Shown here: piece by piece, positions 33,794 through 43,500 of the stretch
Layout: every line of letters begins with the position of its first letter
Numbering within the stretch: position 1 is the first letter of the stretch
Assembly: GCA_046048875.1 (NCBI GenBank)
Contig: JBJOFG010000013.1
Location: 62,001 to 126,000, forward strand
Direction: 5' to 3'
Length of the DNA: 64,000 bases
Source of the DNA: CAIZGX01 sp046048875
Lineage (GTDB): Bacteria > Bacteroidota > Bacteroidia > Flavobacteriales_D > Sanyastnellaceae
Made by a program: the position numbers and the translations under genes
Notes under the pieces: generated by a model
What the model was told of the DNA's origin: nothing
Database searches by the model: none
The model's input: only the letters and a program-made list of their open reading frames with translations

Positions 33794-36004
33794 ATGATAA
33801 AATATCTATCTACCGACCCGTGGTCAATTGTTGAGGAAGGCTTCCATGTTGAATTGCAGCGCAGTTCGGAAAGTATTTTCAGTTTAGGAAATGGGAAGTT
33901 CGGACAGCGTGCGAACCATGAAGAAAAGTTTTCCGGGAAGACCCTTCAGGGAAGCTATGTGGCGGGGGTGTATTATCCAGACAAGACCCGTGTGGGTTGG
34001 TGGAAGAACGGTTATCCGGAATATTTCGCGAAGGTGTTGAACTCGGCTTTTTGGGTGGGGATTGATGTGACGATTAACGGAGAAGAGTTCGATTTGAATA
34101 CATGGACTGCCGAGAATTTCCGCAGAGAGTTGAACATGAAGGAAGGCATTTTGAAGCGTTCTTGCGTGGCCACTTCTCCGAAGGGAACGAAGGTTCAATT
34201 GAATGCAGAACGTTTCTGCAGTTTAGCGAACGACGACGTAGCTGCCATTCGTTACAGCATTACTCCGTTGAATAGTGCTGTCGAAATTCGCTTCGGTGCC
34301 TACATTGAAACCGAGGTTCGCAATCATGATAGCAATTACGATGAATTGTTCTGGAAGCCTCTTCAAACGGCTGTTTCAGCGAATGGAGGAGTGGCAGTTT
34401 CAGAAACCTTAAAGACAGGATTTCAAGTGGCTTGGGCGCAAGAAGTTCGTTATAATTTGAATGCTGAATCCACTTCAACACACACCAACACGCGTATTGA
34501 GAATGCAGCGACATTTAGTGTGGAAGCGAACAGCACCGTTACCATTGAAAAGTACGTGGGCATTGTTAGCTCGTTGAATGAAGCGAATGAAAAGTTGTCG
34601 ACTGCTGCTGTTCACACAGCGCAAGCGGCAGCAACTGAAGGATACGATGCATTGCGCAACGCACATGTTGCAGCGTGGGCGAAAGTGTGGGAGTTGGGAG
34701 ACATTGTTATTGAAGGAGACGACGAAGCGCAGCAAGGCATTCGCTTCAACATTTTCCATTTGAATCAAACATACACGGGTCAAGATTCACGCTTGAACAT
34801 TGGTCCGAAAGGCTTTACCGGCGAGAAGTACGGCGGAAGCACCTATTGGGACACTGAAGCGTATTGCATGCCTTTTTATCAGAGCACACGCGATTCGCAT
34901 GTGGCGAAGCAGTTGTTGGTTTACAGATACAATCAGTTAGACAAAGCCATTGAGAATGCCGCGAAGCTTGGCTTCAAGAACGGAGCTGCGTTGTATCCGA
35001 TGGTGACCATGAACGGTGAGGAATGTCACAACGAGTGGGAGATTACGTTCGAAGAGATTCATAGAAACGGAGCCATTGCCTATGCGATTTACAACTACGT
35101 GAAGTACACCGGCGACGAAGCGCATTTGGGTGAATACGGCATTGATGTGTTGGTAGGTATTGCGCGTTTCTGGGCGCAGCGTGTGAATTGGTCGGAAGCG
35201 AAGCAAGCGTATGTCATGCTTGGCGTTACCGGTCCGAATGAATACGAGAACAACATTAACAACAACTGGTACACGAATTATTTCGCAGCGTGGTGCATGA
35301 AGTATGCGAAGGAAGTGGGAGAGAAGGTTCAGGCGGAAAATGCGGAGTTGTTCAAGAGTAAATGCGACAAGATGCATTTGAACTTTGCGGAAGAAGCGGC
35401 TGATTGGGCGCTGAAAGCAGAGAAGATGTATTTCGGAAAGTTGGAAGGAACCGAAGTGTTTTTGCAACAAGACGGATTCATGGACAAGGAGCAGTTGAGC
35501 ATTCACGATCTTGATCCTGCAGAGCGTCCTATTAATCAGCATTGGAGTTGGGATCGCATCTTGCGCAGCATCTTCATTAAGCAAGCAGATGTTCTTCAAG
35601 GATTTTTCTTCTTTGAAGACGACTTTTCAGATGAGCAATTGAAAGCGAACTTTGATTTCTACGAACCGAAAACCGTTCACGAAAGCAGTCTTTCTCCGTG
35701 TGTCCATGCGATACTCGCAGCAAAGCTTGGCTACAGTGAAAAAGCATACGAGATGTATTTACGCACCTCGCGTCTCGATATTGACGATTACAATCACGAA
35801 GCACACGAAGGACTTCACATCACCTCCATGGCCGGCACTTGGATGTCGGTAACGATGGGATTTGGCGGTATGCGTGTGAAGAACGGAGAGTTGGTGTTTA
35901 ATGGAACACTTCCGGCGCAGTGGAAGAGCTATCGATTCAATGTGCTTTTCCGCGGAAAGCAATACAGTGTATTTGTAGACTCTTCTGGAACAAAGATTAA
36001 TTGA
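33794..36004 (+). CDS. Glycoside hydrolase family 65 phosphorylase (maltose/trehalose/kojibiose type)
   Basis: A 736-residue protein. An N-terminal beta-sandwich leads to the (alpha/alpha)6 barrel with GSTYWDTEAYCMPF near 347, the phosphate/sugar-binding GEECHNEWEITFEEIHRNG near 413 and the catalytic acid in VTGPNEYEN (Glu near 482). The C-terminal small domain closes the protein. Family members split alpha-glucosidic disaccharides with phosphate to give beta-glucose 1-phosphate. The usual neighbour, beta-phosphoglucomutase, is missing here, so the substrate cannot be read from context. No signal peptide, so it is cytoplasmic. Confidence 0.9.
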   Translation: MIKYLSTDPWSIVEEGFHVELQRSSESIFSLGNGKFGQRANHEEKFSGKTLQGSYVAGVYYPDKTRVGWWKNGYPEYFAKVLNSAFWVGIDVTINGEEFDLNTWTAENFRRELNMKEGILKRSCVATSPKGTKVQLNAERFCSLANDDVAAIRYSITPLNSAVEIRFGAYIETEVRNHDSNYDELFWKPLQTAVSANGGVAVSETLKTGFQVAWAQEVRYNLNAESTSTHTNTRIENAATFSVEANSTVTIEKYVGIVSSLNEANEKLSTAAVHTAQAAATEGYDALRNAHVAAWAKVWELGDIVIEGDDEAQQGIRFNIFHLNQTYTGQDSRLNIGPKGFTGEKYGGSTYWDTEAYCMPFYQSTRDSHVAKQLLVYRYNQLDKAIENAAKLGFKNGAALYPMVTMNGEECHNEWEITFEEIHRNGAIAYAIYNYVKYTGDEAHLGEYGIDVLVGIARFWAQRVNWSEAKQAYVMLGVTGPNEYENNINNNWYTNYFAAWCMKYAKEVGEKVQAENAELFKSKCDKMHLNFAEEAADWALKAEKMYFGKLEGTEVFLQQDGFMDKEQLSIHDLDPAERPINQHWSWDRILRSIFIKQADVLQGFFFFEDDFSDEQLKANFDFYEPKTVHESSLSPCVHAILAAKLGYSEKAYEMYLRTSRLDIDDYNHEAHEGLHITSMAGTWMSVTMGFGGMRVKNGELVFNGTLPAQWKSYRFNVLFRGKQYSVFVDSSGTKIN

Positions 36005-36129
36005 TCCACGTTGTGGACGAATCTGTTTCGCTTATAGATTCAAAATTGCGGTAGTAGCTATCATTGAAATTTTGAAAAATAGTTGAATTGCTTCGACAAA
36101 ATTGTTATTACATTTTGTATCTTTAATAA

Positions 36130-36303
36130 GTGAATAACAAGAAGCAAATAGAATTGGATTTAGATTTTATTGGTGGACAAGGACCGTTAACAAAAGACGA
36201 AGAGTTGGCCATTAGTGAATTTATTAAATCTCAAAAATTATTGAGAAGTAAAAAACAACCTAAGAAGACTAAATCTAAAGTGCGAACAAAAGTTGTGAGT
36301 TAG
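36130..36303 (+). CDS. Small basic hypothetical protein
   Basis: A 57-codon frame with GTG start, reading MNNKKQIELDLDFIGGQGPL and ending in a lysine-rich tail (KKQPKKTKSKVRTKVVS). The first half is acidic and amphipathic, the second strongly basic. This layout resembles very small Bacteroidota proteins that accompany toxin genes, but no toxin gene is adjacent here. It is the only coding candidate in the 550-bp gap 36005-36557; its reality rests on codon-like composition only. Confidence 0.5.
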   Translation: MNNKKQIELDLDFIGGQGPLTKDEELAISEFIKSQKLLRSKKQPKKTKSKVRTKVVS

Positions 36304-36334
36304 AATTTGAAGCGGCCAATTATACTTGCTGGTA

Positions 36335-36361
36335 TTCAAGGTCGCAATTTGCGACCTTGAA
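36335..36361. repeat. 27-bp perfect palindrome with CAATTTG core
   Basis: Arms TTCAAGGTCGCAA and TTGCGACCTTGAA around a central T, perfect over 13 bp. The core GCAATTTGC is shared with the palindromes at 46424-46480 and inside the ORF6N gene at 46758-46788. Confidence 0.85.
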
Positions 36362-36366
36362 ATTTC

Positions 36367-36414
36367 TCCCCCAGCTTCACTGGGGGCATTTCGGATGCCG
36401 CTCGCATAGCGAGC
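36367..36414. repeat. Triple-hairpin element, reverse orientation
   Basis: CCCCCAG CTTCA CTGGGGG, GCAT TTCGG ATGC and GCTCGC ATA GCGAGC: the element of 15871-15917 on the other strand. 36415-36557 is AT-rich with no further structure seen and should contain the promoter of the next gene. Confidence 0.83.
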
Positions 36415-36557
36415 TCGAAGAAACGATGTTCCTTTTTTTTTTGGAGGATTTAAATTGATTGGATCGATTCAAACTTAAGAATTAGTTAAATTTGACAGAA
36501 GTAGATATTGTTTAAATAGACGGAGGAATCGTATGACATACCTATAAATTTATCGAG

Positions 36558-37349
36558 ATGAATTCGAAACGCATTTTAGTTATTTCTCTTTTAGTTCTAC
36601 TATTGATTGGTTCGATTTATTATTTAATACCCCGGGCTGAATCAGAGAATAAGGTAGAGGTTGATAGAAAAGAAAGGATTGAAGAGTTGTTGAAAGATTT
36701 CGTTAAAGTTGATGGTGGAACATTTGTTATGTGGCCAAATGTTCTTAAAGTCGATTTCGAAACTCAAATTCTCGTGACCGTGGAATCCTTTTTCATTCAG
36801 TCAACAGAGGTTAATCAGGAGCTTTATGAGCTGGTAATGGGTGATAATCCAAGTGAAAACAAATCTTCGAATAAAATGCCTGTAACCAATATAAGTTGGG
36901 AGGATTGTCAAAAATTTATTGGAAAACTCAATCTTATTACCGGAAGGGAATATAGGTTACCTACAGAACAAGAGTGGGAGTTCGCAGCTAGAGGAGGAAA
37001 AGGAAGTCAAGGCTTTTTATTTTCAGGTAGTAATAATTTGGATGAAGTCGGTTGGTTTGCTGGAAATTCGGAGGGCGTGATTCACGAATCAAAGCAAAAG
37101 GCACCAAATGAGTTAGGTCTTTATGATATGAGTGGAAACGTTTTGGAATGGTGTTCAGATACATTTAGACCAAAAATAACAGACAGTAAGGATAAAATAT
37201 ATCTCAATGGGAAGGTTCGAGTGGCGAGAGGGGGGTATTGGGATTTAATATCAGTAATGTGTCAGAACACTTTTCGCGTTGGTATCGATTTGGATTCAAA
37301 GGGCAATAGTTTAGGATTTCGACTTGCTTACACAGACCACCGAATGTAA
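36558..37349 (+). CDS. Membrane-anchored SUMF1/FGE-type domain protein
   Basis: A 263-residue protein. Residues 6-24 form a membrane anchor. The rest is a formylglycine-generating-enzyme-like fold: FVKVDGGTFVMWPN, QSTEVNQELYELVMGDNPS, VTNISWEDCQKFIGKLN, YRLPTEQEWEFAARGG, GLYDMSGNVLEWCSD, RVARGGYWD and SLGFRLAYT. Active-site cysteines of true FGE are not evident, so it is more like the GldJ/GldK-type or other non-catalytic family members. Neighbours are small unknown proteins. Confidence 0.88.
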   Translation: MNSKRILVISLLVLLLIGSIYYLIPRAESENKVEVDRKERIEELLKDFVKVDGGTFVMWPNVLKVDFETQILVTVESFFIQSTEVNQELYELVMGDNPSENKSSNKMPVTNISWEDCQKFIGKLNLITGREYRLPTEQEWEFAARGGKGSQGFLFSGSNNLDEVGWFAGNSEGVIHESKQKAPNELGLYDMSGNVLEWCSDTFRPKITDSKDKIYLNGKVRVARGGYWDLISVMCQNTFRVGIDLDSKGNSLGFRLAYTDHRM

Positions 37350-37376
37350 ATTATAGTAATTTTTTAAGTTAATCAG

Positions 37377-38261
37377 ATGAAAAACATAATTGCCCTATTC
37401 ATTTTATTAATTTTTAATTCGATTAATGTTATTTGTCAAATCTGGAAGGAGCCTATAGATACATTGCCTTACATCGATCGATTTGCAAAGTCTTCAAGAT
37501 TGACATTAGATCAGATTGGGGTTGAATTTTATTCAGCTACTCAGTATTCTGACAAAGATTCTATTTTGAGTTTCGATTATTATGGATTCGATAGAAATGG
37601 ATATTTAACAAAGCGATTTTCTGCAAAGTCTCCAAATGAAGTTGCTGACACCATTAAATATTATTATCTAAATGGCACTGTTCAAGGACCAGGCTATAAA
37701 AGAGAACATATGTTCAACGAGAAAAAGCAATTAACCGAGATTCGAAATACAAAAAACGATTCAACTTGGTTGACTCGCTATAAATACATGGATAATCTGC
37801 TAATTGAAATTCGATACTCAAATCAAACTTGGACATCGTTTCAATATGATCAAAATGCGAGTTTACTTCGTAAAGAGATATTTCAAAATGGAATATTAAA
37901 AGAATACTTTGTGTATGAACATCCAAGTAAATCGGTCCTTGTTTATCAGCATTGTATATTAGATGACTCGGGAAGTCCGTATTTGCCCTGTGAAATTACG
38001 GAAGGGTACTATGATGATGAAAGGCGACTTGTAAAAGTTATTTCGAAGTATGATTTGGATTCGAATAATGTCTTCGTTACTGAATTTCAGTTTGACAAAA
38101 AAGGTAATGTCACGAAAATCACTGACAATGCTCTTAATGACCAGGATTTAGATTCAGAAACAATTTACTTTCGGAATGAAAAAGGATTAGTAATGAAAAT
38201 TGAAAATTACAAGGGAGGAAAATTGTACAATTATTTTAAGTTCGATTATGTTCATTATTGA
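37377..38261 (+). CDS. Secreted hypothetical protein with YD-like repeats
   Basis: A 294-residue protein with signal peptide MKNIIALFILLIFNSINVIC. The body has short repeats of the form YDDERRLVKVISKYDLD, FDKKGNVTKITDN and FRNEKGLVMKIENYKGGK, similar to the strand-turn-strand repeats of YD/RHS-like or WG-type secreted proteins. No sorting domain. It follows the SUMF1-type gene by 27 bp and may share its transcript. Function unknown. Confidence 0.72.
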   Translation: MKNIIALFILLIFNSINVICQIWKEPIDTLPYIDRFAKSSRLTLDQIGVEFYSATQYSDKDSILSFDYYGFDRNGYLTKRFSAKSPNEVADTIKYYYLNGTVQGPGYKREHMFNEKKQLTEIRNTKNDSTWLTRYKYMDNLLIEIRYSNQTWTSFQYDQNASLLRKEIFQNGILKEYFVYEHPSKSVLVYQHCILDDSGSPYLPCEITEGYYDDERRLVKVISKYDLDSNNVFVTEFQFDKKGNVTKITDNALNDQDLDSETIYFRNEKGLVMKIENYKGGKLYNYFKFDYVHY

Positions 38262-38402
38262 AAAACAAATAGTAGTCATTTATTAAATGACTTATCCGCT
38301 TCGCGGAATAATTCTCACCCTCTCTTACCTCTTCTTAACTTCTCTTACTTTTTAGAAGCAATATCACCTGTGAATCCTCGTTCCTTCAAGCAAATTTCTT
38401 CA

Positions 38403-38711
38403 ATGAAAAAAGCAATTCTCATTTTTGCCGCTCTTATTACAACGTTTTTAATAGTTCTAGTTTATCAGAGATATTACAGTTCTGAAGCTATTATTGGCAA
38501 AGAGAATTGTAAGCACGCCAAAATGATTAATAAAGGTATGTCTAAATTAGATGTGATTGATATAATGGGTGAACCAAAGTCGGGGCATTATGTAGGAAAT
38601 AGTCTTTTCGTATTCAACGATGATTCAGGTAATGTAGACTCGATGGATATTGAAATTAAGTTTGATTCTTCAGGTCAAGTTTTAGATGTGTTTATTCCTG
38701 ATCATGAGTAG
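38403..38711 (+). CDS. Small membrane-anchored protein with SmpA/BamE-like motif
   Basis: A 102-residue protein from the ATG at 38403 (MKKAILIFAALITTFLIVLV); an ATG 33 bp upstream lacks a good anchor. After the single membrane segment comes MINKGMSKLDVIDIMGEP, close to the pattern GMSKxDVxxxMGxP of the SmpA/OmlA fold, then a beta strand pair (SLFVFNDDSG, IEIKFDSSGQVLDVFI). It is probably periplasmic. The stop codon touches a triple-hairpin element. Confidence 0.72.
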   Translation: MKKAILIFAALITTFLIVLVYQRYYSSEAIIGKENCKHAKMINKGMSKLDVIDIMGEPKSGHYVGNSLFVFNDDSGNVDSMDIEIKFDSSGQVLDVFIPDHE

Positions 38712-38758
38712 CTCGCTCTGCGAGCGGCATCCGAAATGCCCCCACTGATAGGTGGGGG
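38711..38758. repeat. Triple-hairpin element
   Basis: GCTCGC TCT GCGAGC, GGCAT CCGAA ATGCC, CCCAC TGATAG GTGGG, without linkers. It lies between the BamE-like gene and the beta-helix lipoprotein gene. Confidence 0.84.
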
Positions 38759-38775
38759 AGAATGTCTTAAAGCCA

Positions 38776-38783
38776 TATATTTG
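38776..38783 (+). promoter_or_regulatory. Candidate -7 box ending 4 nt before the start codon
   Basis: TATATTTG fits TAnnTTTG and is followed by TTAA and the ATG at 38788. With the usual spacing, transcription would begin at about the ATG, giving an almost leaderless mRNA. Confidence 0.4.
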
Positions 38784-38787
38784 TTAA

Positions 38788-40278
38788 ATGAAAAAAAGCC
38801 TCTTCTTTTTTCTAATCACCGCAGTAATCGTTTTCGTGTCTTCATGCAGACGCGACGAGATTACGACCGACTCTTCTGCGAAGATTGAGTTCTCGACCGA
38901 TACCTTGCTTTTCGATACTGTCTTCACCACCATTGGTAGTGTGACGAAAATTGTAAAGGTGTATAACAACAACGCGCAAGCCATTCAGATTGGAACCATT
39001 GATTTGGCAGGAGGAGCGAATTCGCAGTTTCGTATAAATGTAAACGGAGATAACGGAACGCACTTTGAAAACATATTCCTGGAATCCGGAGATAGCCTTT
39101 TCATTTTTGTTGAAGTCACCGTAGATCCAACCAACTCGAACACACCGTACGTCATTGAAGATCAGATCCTGTTCAACACCAACGGGAACAACCAAGTGGT
39201 GCAGTTGGCGGCATGGGGACAAGATGCGTATTTCCACGGAGGAACCACACAGAACGAACTCTACGTCTTGCCTTGCGGTGCCATTTGGAACAACGACAAA
39301 CCACATGTCATCTACGGAATTGTTGCGGTAGATGAAGGTTGCAACCTTACCATTAACGAAGGAACACACGTATACGTCCATGCGAAATCAGGTCTCTTCG
39401 TCTACAAAGGCTCATTGAACATTCAAGGAAGCTTGAACAACGAAGTAGTCTTCGAAGGAGATAGGCTAGAAGCCGACTACGCTACTTTACCCGGACAATG
39501 GGGCATTCAGTACGATGTACAAATTGAAACCGGAGTAGGGCCGGGAATCTATTCCGTTACCCGCGGAGGAATTTGGCTCTATCAATGCAACTCGAGTTCC
39601 ATCAACTACGCCATCATCAAAAACGGAGGAATGGGTATTCAGGTAGACACACTTGGAAATACCAGCGCAACCGGATATGCGCTTTCAGTCACCAACACGA
39701 AGATTGATAACATGTCTGGAGTGGGAATATTTGCACAAGGTTCTTCCATTTATGGAAATAATTTGCTTGTGACCAACTGCGCTGAAAGCTGCGCGAACCT
39801 TAGCGTTGGCGGGACTTATCAGTTCGACAATTGCACTTTTGCAAACTATTGGAACAACGGCAACCGCACCGCTCCAGCATTCTATCTAACCAACTATTAC
39901 GAAGACATTAATCAGAACATTCAAACCAGAACCCTCACCAATTGCCTCTTCCGCAATTGCATCATGTGGGGAAACAATGCCACACTGGGCGACTTCAGTG
40001 AATTCGTGGTAGATCTCAAAGATCCCGAACTTCAACAAGTGCAATTCAAATACTGCCTCGTAGACACCGACGTAGACGTCTCCGACGACGGCAACGTTTG
40101 GGAAAGCATGGTGAACAACCAAAATCCTTATTTCTGCGATTACGCCAACGGTAACTTCCGCGTTAACCAAGATTCTCCGCGCATGATCGGTTTCCCCTTC
40201 ACCTTTGGTCCTGATATTTCAGGAAATAACAATGGGGATTGGAAGGGGTGTTATGATTACAACGGAAACTGTAACTAG
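38788..40278 (+). CDS. Outer-surface lipoprotein with beta-helix-like region
   Basis: A 496-residue protein with lipoprotein signal MKKSLFFFLITAVIVFVSSC (Cys20). Residues 30-150 look like a choice-of-anchor or Ig-like domain (SVTKIVKVYNNNAQAIQIGT, ESGDSLFIFVEVTVDP). From about 180 on, stacked short strands (NEGTHVYVHAKSGLFVYKGS, LNIQGSLNNEVVFEGD, YALSVTNTKIDNMSGVGIFA) suggest a right-handed parallel beta-helix. This domain order is frequent in Flavobacteriia lipoproteins of unknown function. Confidence 0.85.
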   Translation: MKKSLFFFLITAVIVFVSSCRRDEITTDSSAKIEFSTDTLLFDTVFTTIGSVTKIVKVYNNNAQAIQIGTIDLAGGANSQFRINVNGDNGTHFENIFLESGDSLFIFVEVTVDPTNSNTPYVIEDQILFNTNGNNQVVQLAAWGQDAYFHGGTTQNELYVLPCGAIWNNDKPHVIYGIVAVDEGCNLTINEGTHVYVHAKSGLFVYKGSLNIQGSLNNEVVFEGDRLEADYATLPGQWGIQYDVQIETGVGPGIYSVTRGGIWLYQCNSSSINYAIIKNGGMGIQVDTLGNTSATGYALSVTNTKIDNMSGVGIFAQGSSIYGNNLLVTNCAESCANLSVGGTYQFDNCTFANYWNNGNRTAPAFYLTNYYEDINQNIQTRTLTNCLFRNCIMWGNNATLGDFSEFVVDLKDPELQQVQFKYCLVDTDVDVSDDGNVWESMVNNQNPYFCDYANGNFRVNQDSPRMIGFPFTFGPDISGNNNGDWKGCYDYNGNCN

Positions 40279-40466
40279 CGTTACGAGGGCGAATATCTTC
40301 GCGAGGGTTGCTAGCAACGAGGGTTTTCAACGAAGGTGCTCCGCACGATTATTTCAATAAAGCTATTCTCCCTTTTTCTTAAATAATTCGCGAATTTATT
40401 CGCCCTCGTCGAAGACCCTCGCAACATTGTTGCCCTCGCGAATACTTTCGCCCTCGTCGAAGACAT
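40270..40466. repeat. Mini-hairpin array with an orientation switch
   Basis: Left half GAGG-linked: GTAAC TAGC GTTAC, GCGAA TATC TTCGC, GTTGCTAGCAAC. Right half CCTC-linked: GCGAA TTTA TTCGC, GTC GAA GAC, GCAAC ATT GTTGC, GCGAA TACT TTCGC, GTC GAA GAC. The two halves face each other around an AT-rich centre. The first hairpin overlaps the stop codon of the lipoprotein gene. Confidence 0.84.
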
Positions 40467-40568
40467 TAACCGTCTATCGTTGTTTTTGAGTTTTGTCAAG
40501 TTGAAAACTTCAATTCTTCACCTTCCTGAAGTTCCCCCAAAATGCCTTTCTTGCATCTTGAAACAACT

Positions 40569-43500
40569 ATGAACTCTTCGATTTTACAAGCACTTCTAAA
40601 ACTGTTCGCCATTATTTCTGGCGATAAGAAAACCAATGGGTTTGAAGTGGTTTCGCTATTCTTAGGGAATCGGTTGAGTCAGCAGCAGATTCAAGAGTTT
40701 CTTGAAGATTACAAGAAATACGTAGCCCTGTATCACAAGCCTCGCGCGAATGCAGAAAAGCATACCGCCATGACTAGCGTGAAGGTGTTGCGCTTGTGCG
40801 AAGAGATACATACCTCGTTGAATCACCACGAGCGCTTCATGGTCTTTGTTCGACTGGTTGAATTCGTTTTCACCTCACATGAACACACACAACAAGATTT
40901 AGAGTTTCTAACTACCGTGGCCGATGCGTTTCACATCGATGAAAAAATGCGCATGGCCATTATCCATTTTGTGCATTCCAAAGAAATTGAATCTTCCGAT
41001 TATTTCTTCTGCATGAGAAACGGAGACGGGCAAGAGCACAGTCATTTGCCATCTGGAGAGCTCATCTTCTTCCGCATACCGGAAGAGAATTTATTTTTCT
41101 TTCGCTACTTAGGAACAGACGAGCTGAAGCTGAATGGAAGTTCAATTACCCCGAATTCAGTTTATGCGTTTTCTTCGGGTTCAAGTATTCGCGGAGCGAA
41201 GAGCAAGCCTGTTTTCTACAGCGATGTGCTGCATTCGTTCTTGGCTTCAGAACATTTAGATGGAATAGATTTTCTTTGCAACGCCATCTCTCATGATTTT
41301 CCAAATGGAAAAAAAGCATTGGAAACCCTGCGTTTCAGAGCTTCTTCCGGAAATTTAATTGGTATCATGGGGGGAAGTGGATCTGGAAAATCTACGCTGC
41401 TCAATATTCTTAACGGCAACACCCGTCCGAAATACGGCGATGTGCTCATTAACGGAAAAAGCATTTTCGACAAGAAGAAATCGCTGAAACACCTCATGGG
41501 GTATGTTTCGCAAGACGATATTCTCATTGAAGAACTTACGGTGTTTCAGAATTTGTACTTCAATGCGCAACTGCTTTTTAAAGGCAAGTCGAAGTTGGAA
41601 TTGCAAAAGATGGTTTTGCGAACGCTGCAAGATGTTGGACTGTCAGATTGCAAAGATCTTCGCGTTGGAAACGTGCTAGACAAGACCATTAGCGGTGGAC
41701 AGCGCAAGCGCTTGAACATTGCGCTGGAGCTCATGCGCGAGCCCGAAGTGCTTTTTGTAGATGAACCTACAAGCGGACTTTCCAGTCGCGATTCAGAAAA
41801 TATCATGGATTTGCTGAAAGAGTTAACGCTTCGCGGTAAGCTCATCTTCGTGGTTATTCATCAGCCCAGCAGTGACATCTTCAACCTGTTCGATCAATTG
41901 CTTTTGTTAGATCAAGGTGGAAGACCTATTTATTTCGGAAATCCGATTGATAGCATTTTTTACTTCAAGAAATTGGTGAATCAAGTGAACATAGACGAAA
42001 GTCGGTGTTCGCATTGTGGAAATGTCAATCCGGAACAACTCTTCAACATTATTGAAGCGAAGGTGCTCGACGATTACGGAAACGAAACGCAGCAGCGACG
42101 CATTACTGCGCAAGAGTGGAACAACTTCTACAACGTTATGTGCGCGCCAGAGCAAGACACGCGCATGAAGGAAGAGGTGCAGAATGAAGAGTCTGAGAAA
42201 AAGTTGGCTGCGAGCAATTTGCCCAACGCCTTCAAACAATTCCAGGTGTTCTTGTTGCGCGACGTGTTGGGCAAAATAACCAATAAGCAATACCTTATTG
42301 TGAATCTGTTGGAAGCACCGTTATTAGCGTTCTTGCTCAGTTGGTTCATTAAGTATTCTGAAAAAGATAATTATGTTTTTCGTGAAAACGTGAACTTACC
42401 GCAATACCTCTTCATTACCGTGGTAGTAGCTTTGTTCATGGGATTAACGGTGAGCGCGGAAGAGATTATTAAGGACAAGAAGATTCTGAAGCGCGAGAAA
42501 TATTTGAGTTTGAATAAGAACAGTTACTTATTCTCGAAGGTGGGATTGATGTTTTTAATCTCGGCCATTCAAACCGCATCGTATGTCTTCATTGGTAATT
42601 CCATTCTTGAAATTCACGGCATGTTTTGGCCGTATTGGTTCATTCTTTTCAGCACAGCCTGTTTCGCGAATGTTTTAGGATTGAACATTAGCGCCACCTT
42701 CAACAGTGCGAAGGTGATCTACATACTCATTCCAATTCTGATTATTCCACAGTTGTTGTTCAGCGGAGTGATTGTCCGTTTCGACAGACTACACAAATCC
42801 ATGGTAACCGAAGGTGAGGTGTCGTGGGTAGGAAACGCCATGGCCAGTCGTTGGGCTTACGAGGCTTTGGCGGTAGAGCAGTATTGCAACAACGACTTCA
42901 CTTCGCGCGTGTTTGAAACCGATGTGCAACTGAAATCGCTTACTTGGGAAAAAGATTTTTGGGTGGTTGAAATGCGCAATCAATTGAACAATTGGGACAA
43001 GCCGAATTCAACCACAAGTGTTGAGTTAATGAAGAATGAATTTGCGAAGCGCGCCGACGGATCTACGGAAATGAAATGGGCCAGTGAGCAGATTGCTGCG
43101 AACGGAATGGCTGCAAGAGATACGTTGCTGGGAGTCTTGAGTATTTATGAATCGAACCTCATTGATCGCTACAACAATCTGAACGAAGCGAAAGAGAATT
43201 GGCTCACATCTTTAAGAGATACCGAAGAGAAGCAAAAGGCTTATCAAGCCGACATGGACAATTATTCGAATGAATCGTTGGAAGAATTTGTCACGGCGAA
43301 GAACGACGTGAAGAAAATTGTAGTGACTGAAAATGCATTGGTGCGCAAAGCGAATCCGATTTACTTCTTGCCGAATGCAGGAACTTCGTTTTTCAAATCG
43401 CATTTCTACGCACCGAAGAAATGGATTGGAGGGAAGGAAAGTGGAAAGTATGTAGAAACACCAATTGCCAATACCGTTGTGATATGGCTAATGTCTTTGT

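Noticed and set aside
34937..35599. 220-codon frame antisense to the GH65 gene
   Set aside because: The plus-strand frame encodes all catalytic motifs of GH65; the antisense frame follows from its codon use.
38842..39381. 179-codon frame antisense to the beta-helix lipoprotein
   Set aside because: It is a shadow of the lipoprotein gene, which has a signal peptide, lipobox and recognisable domains.
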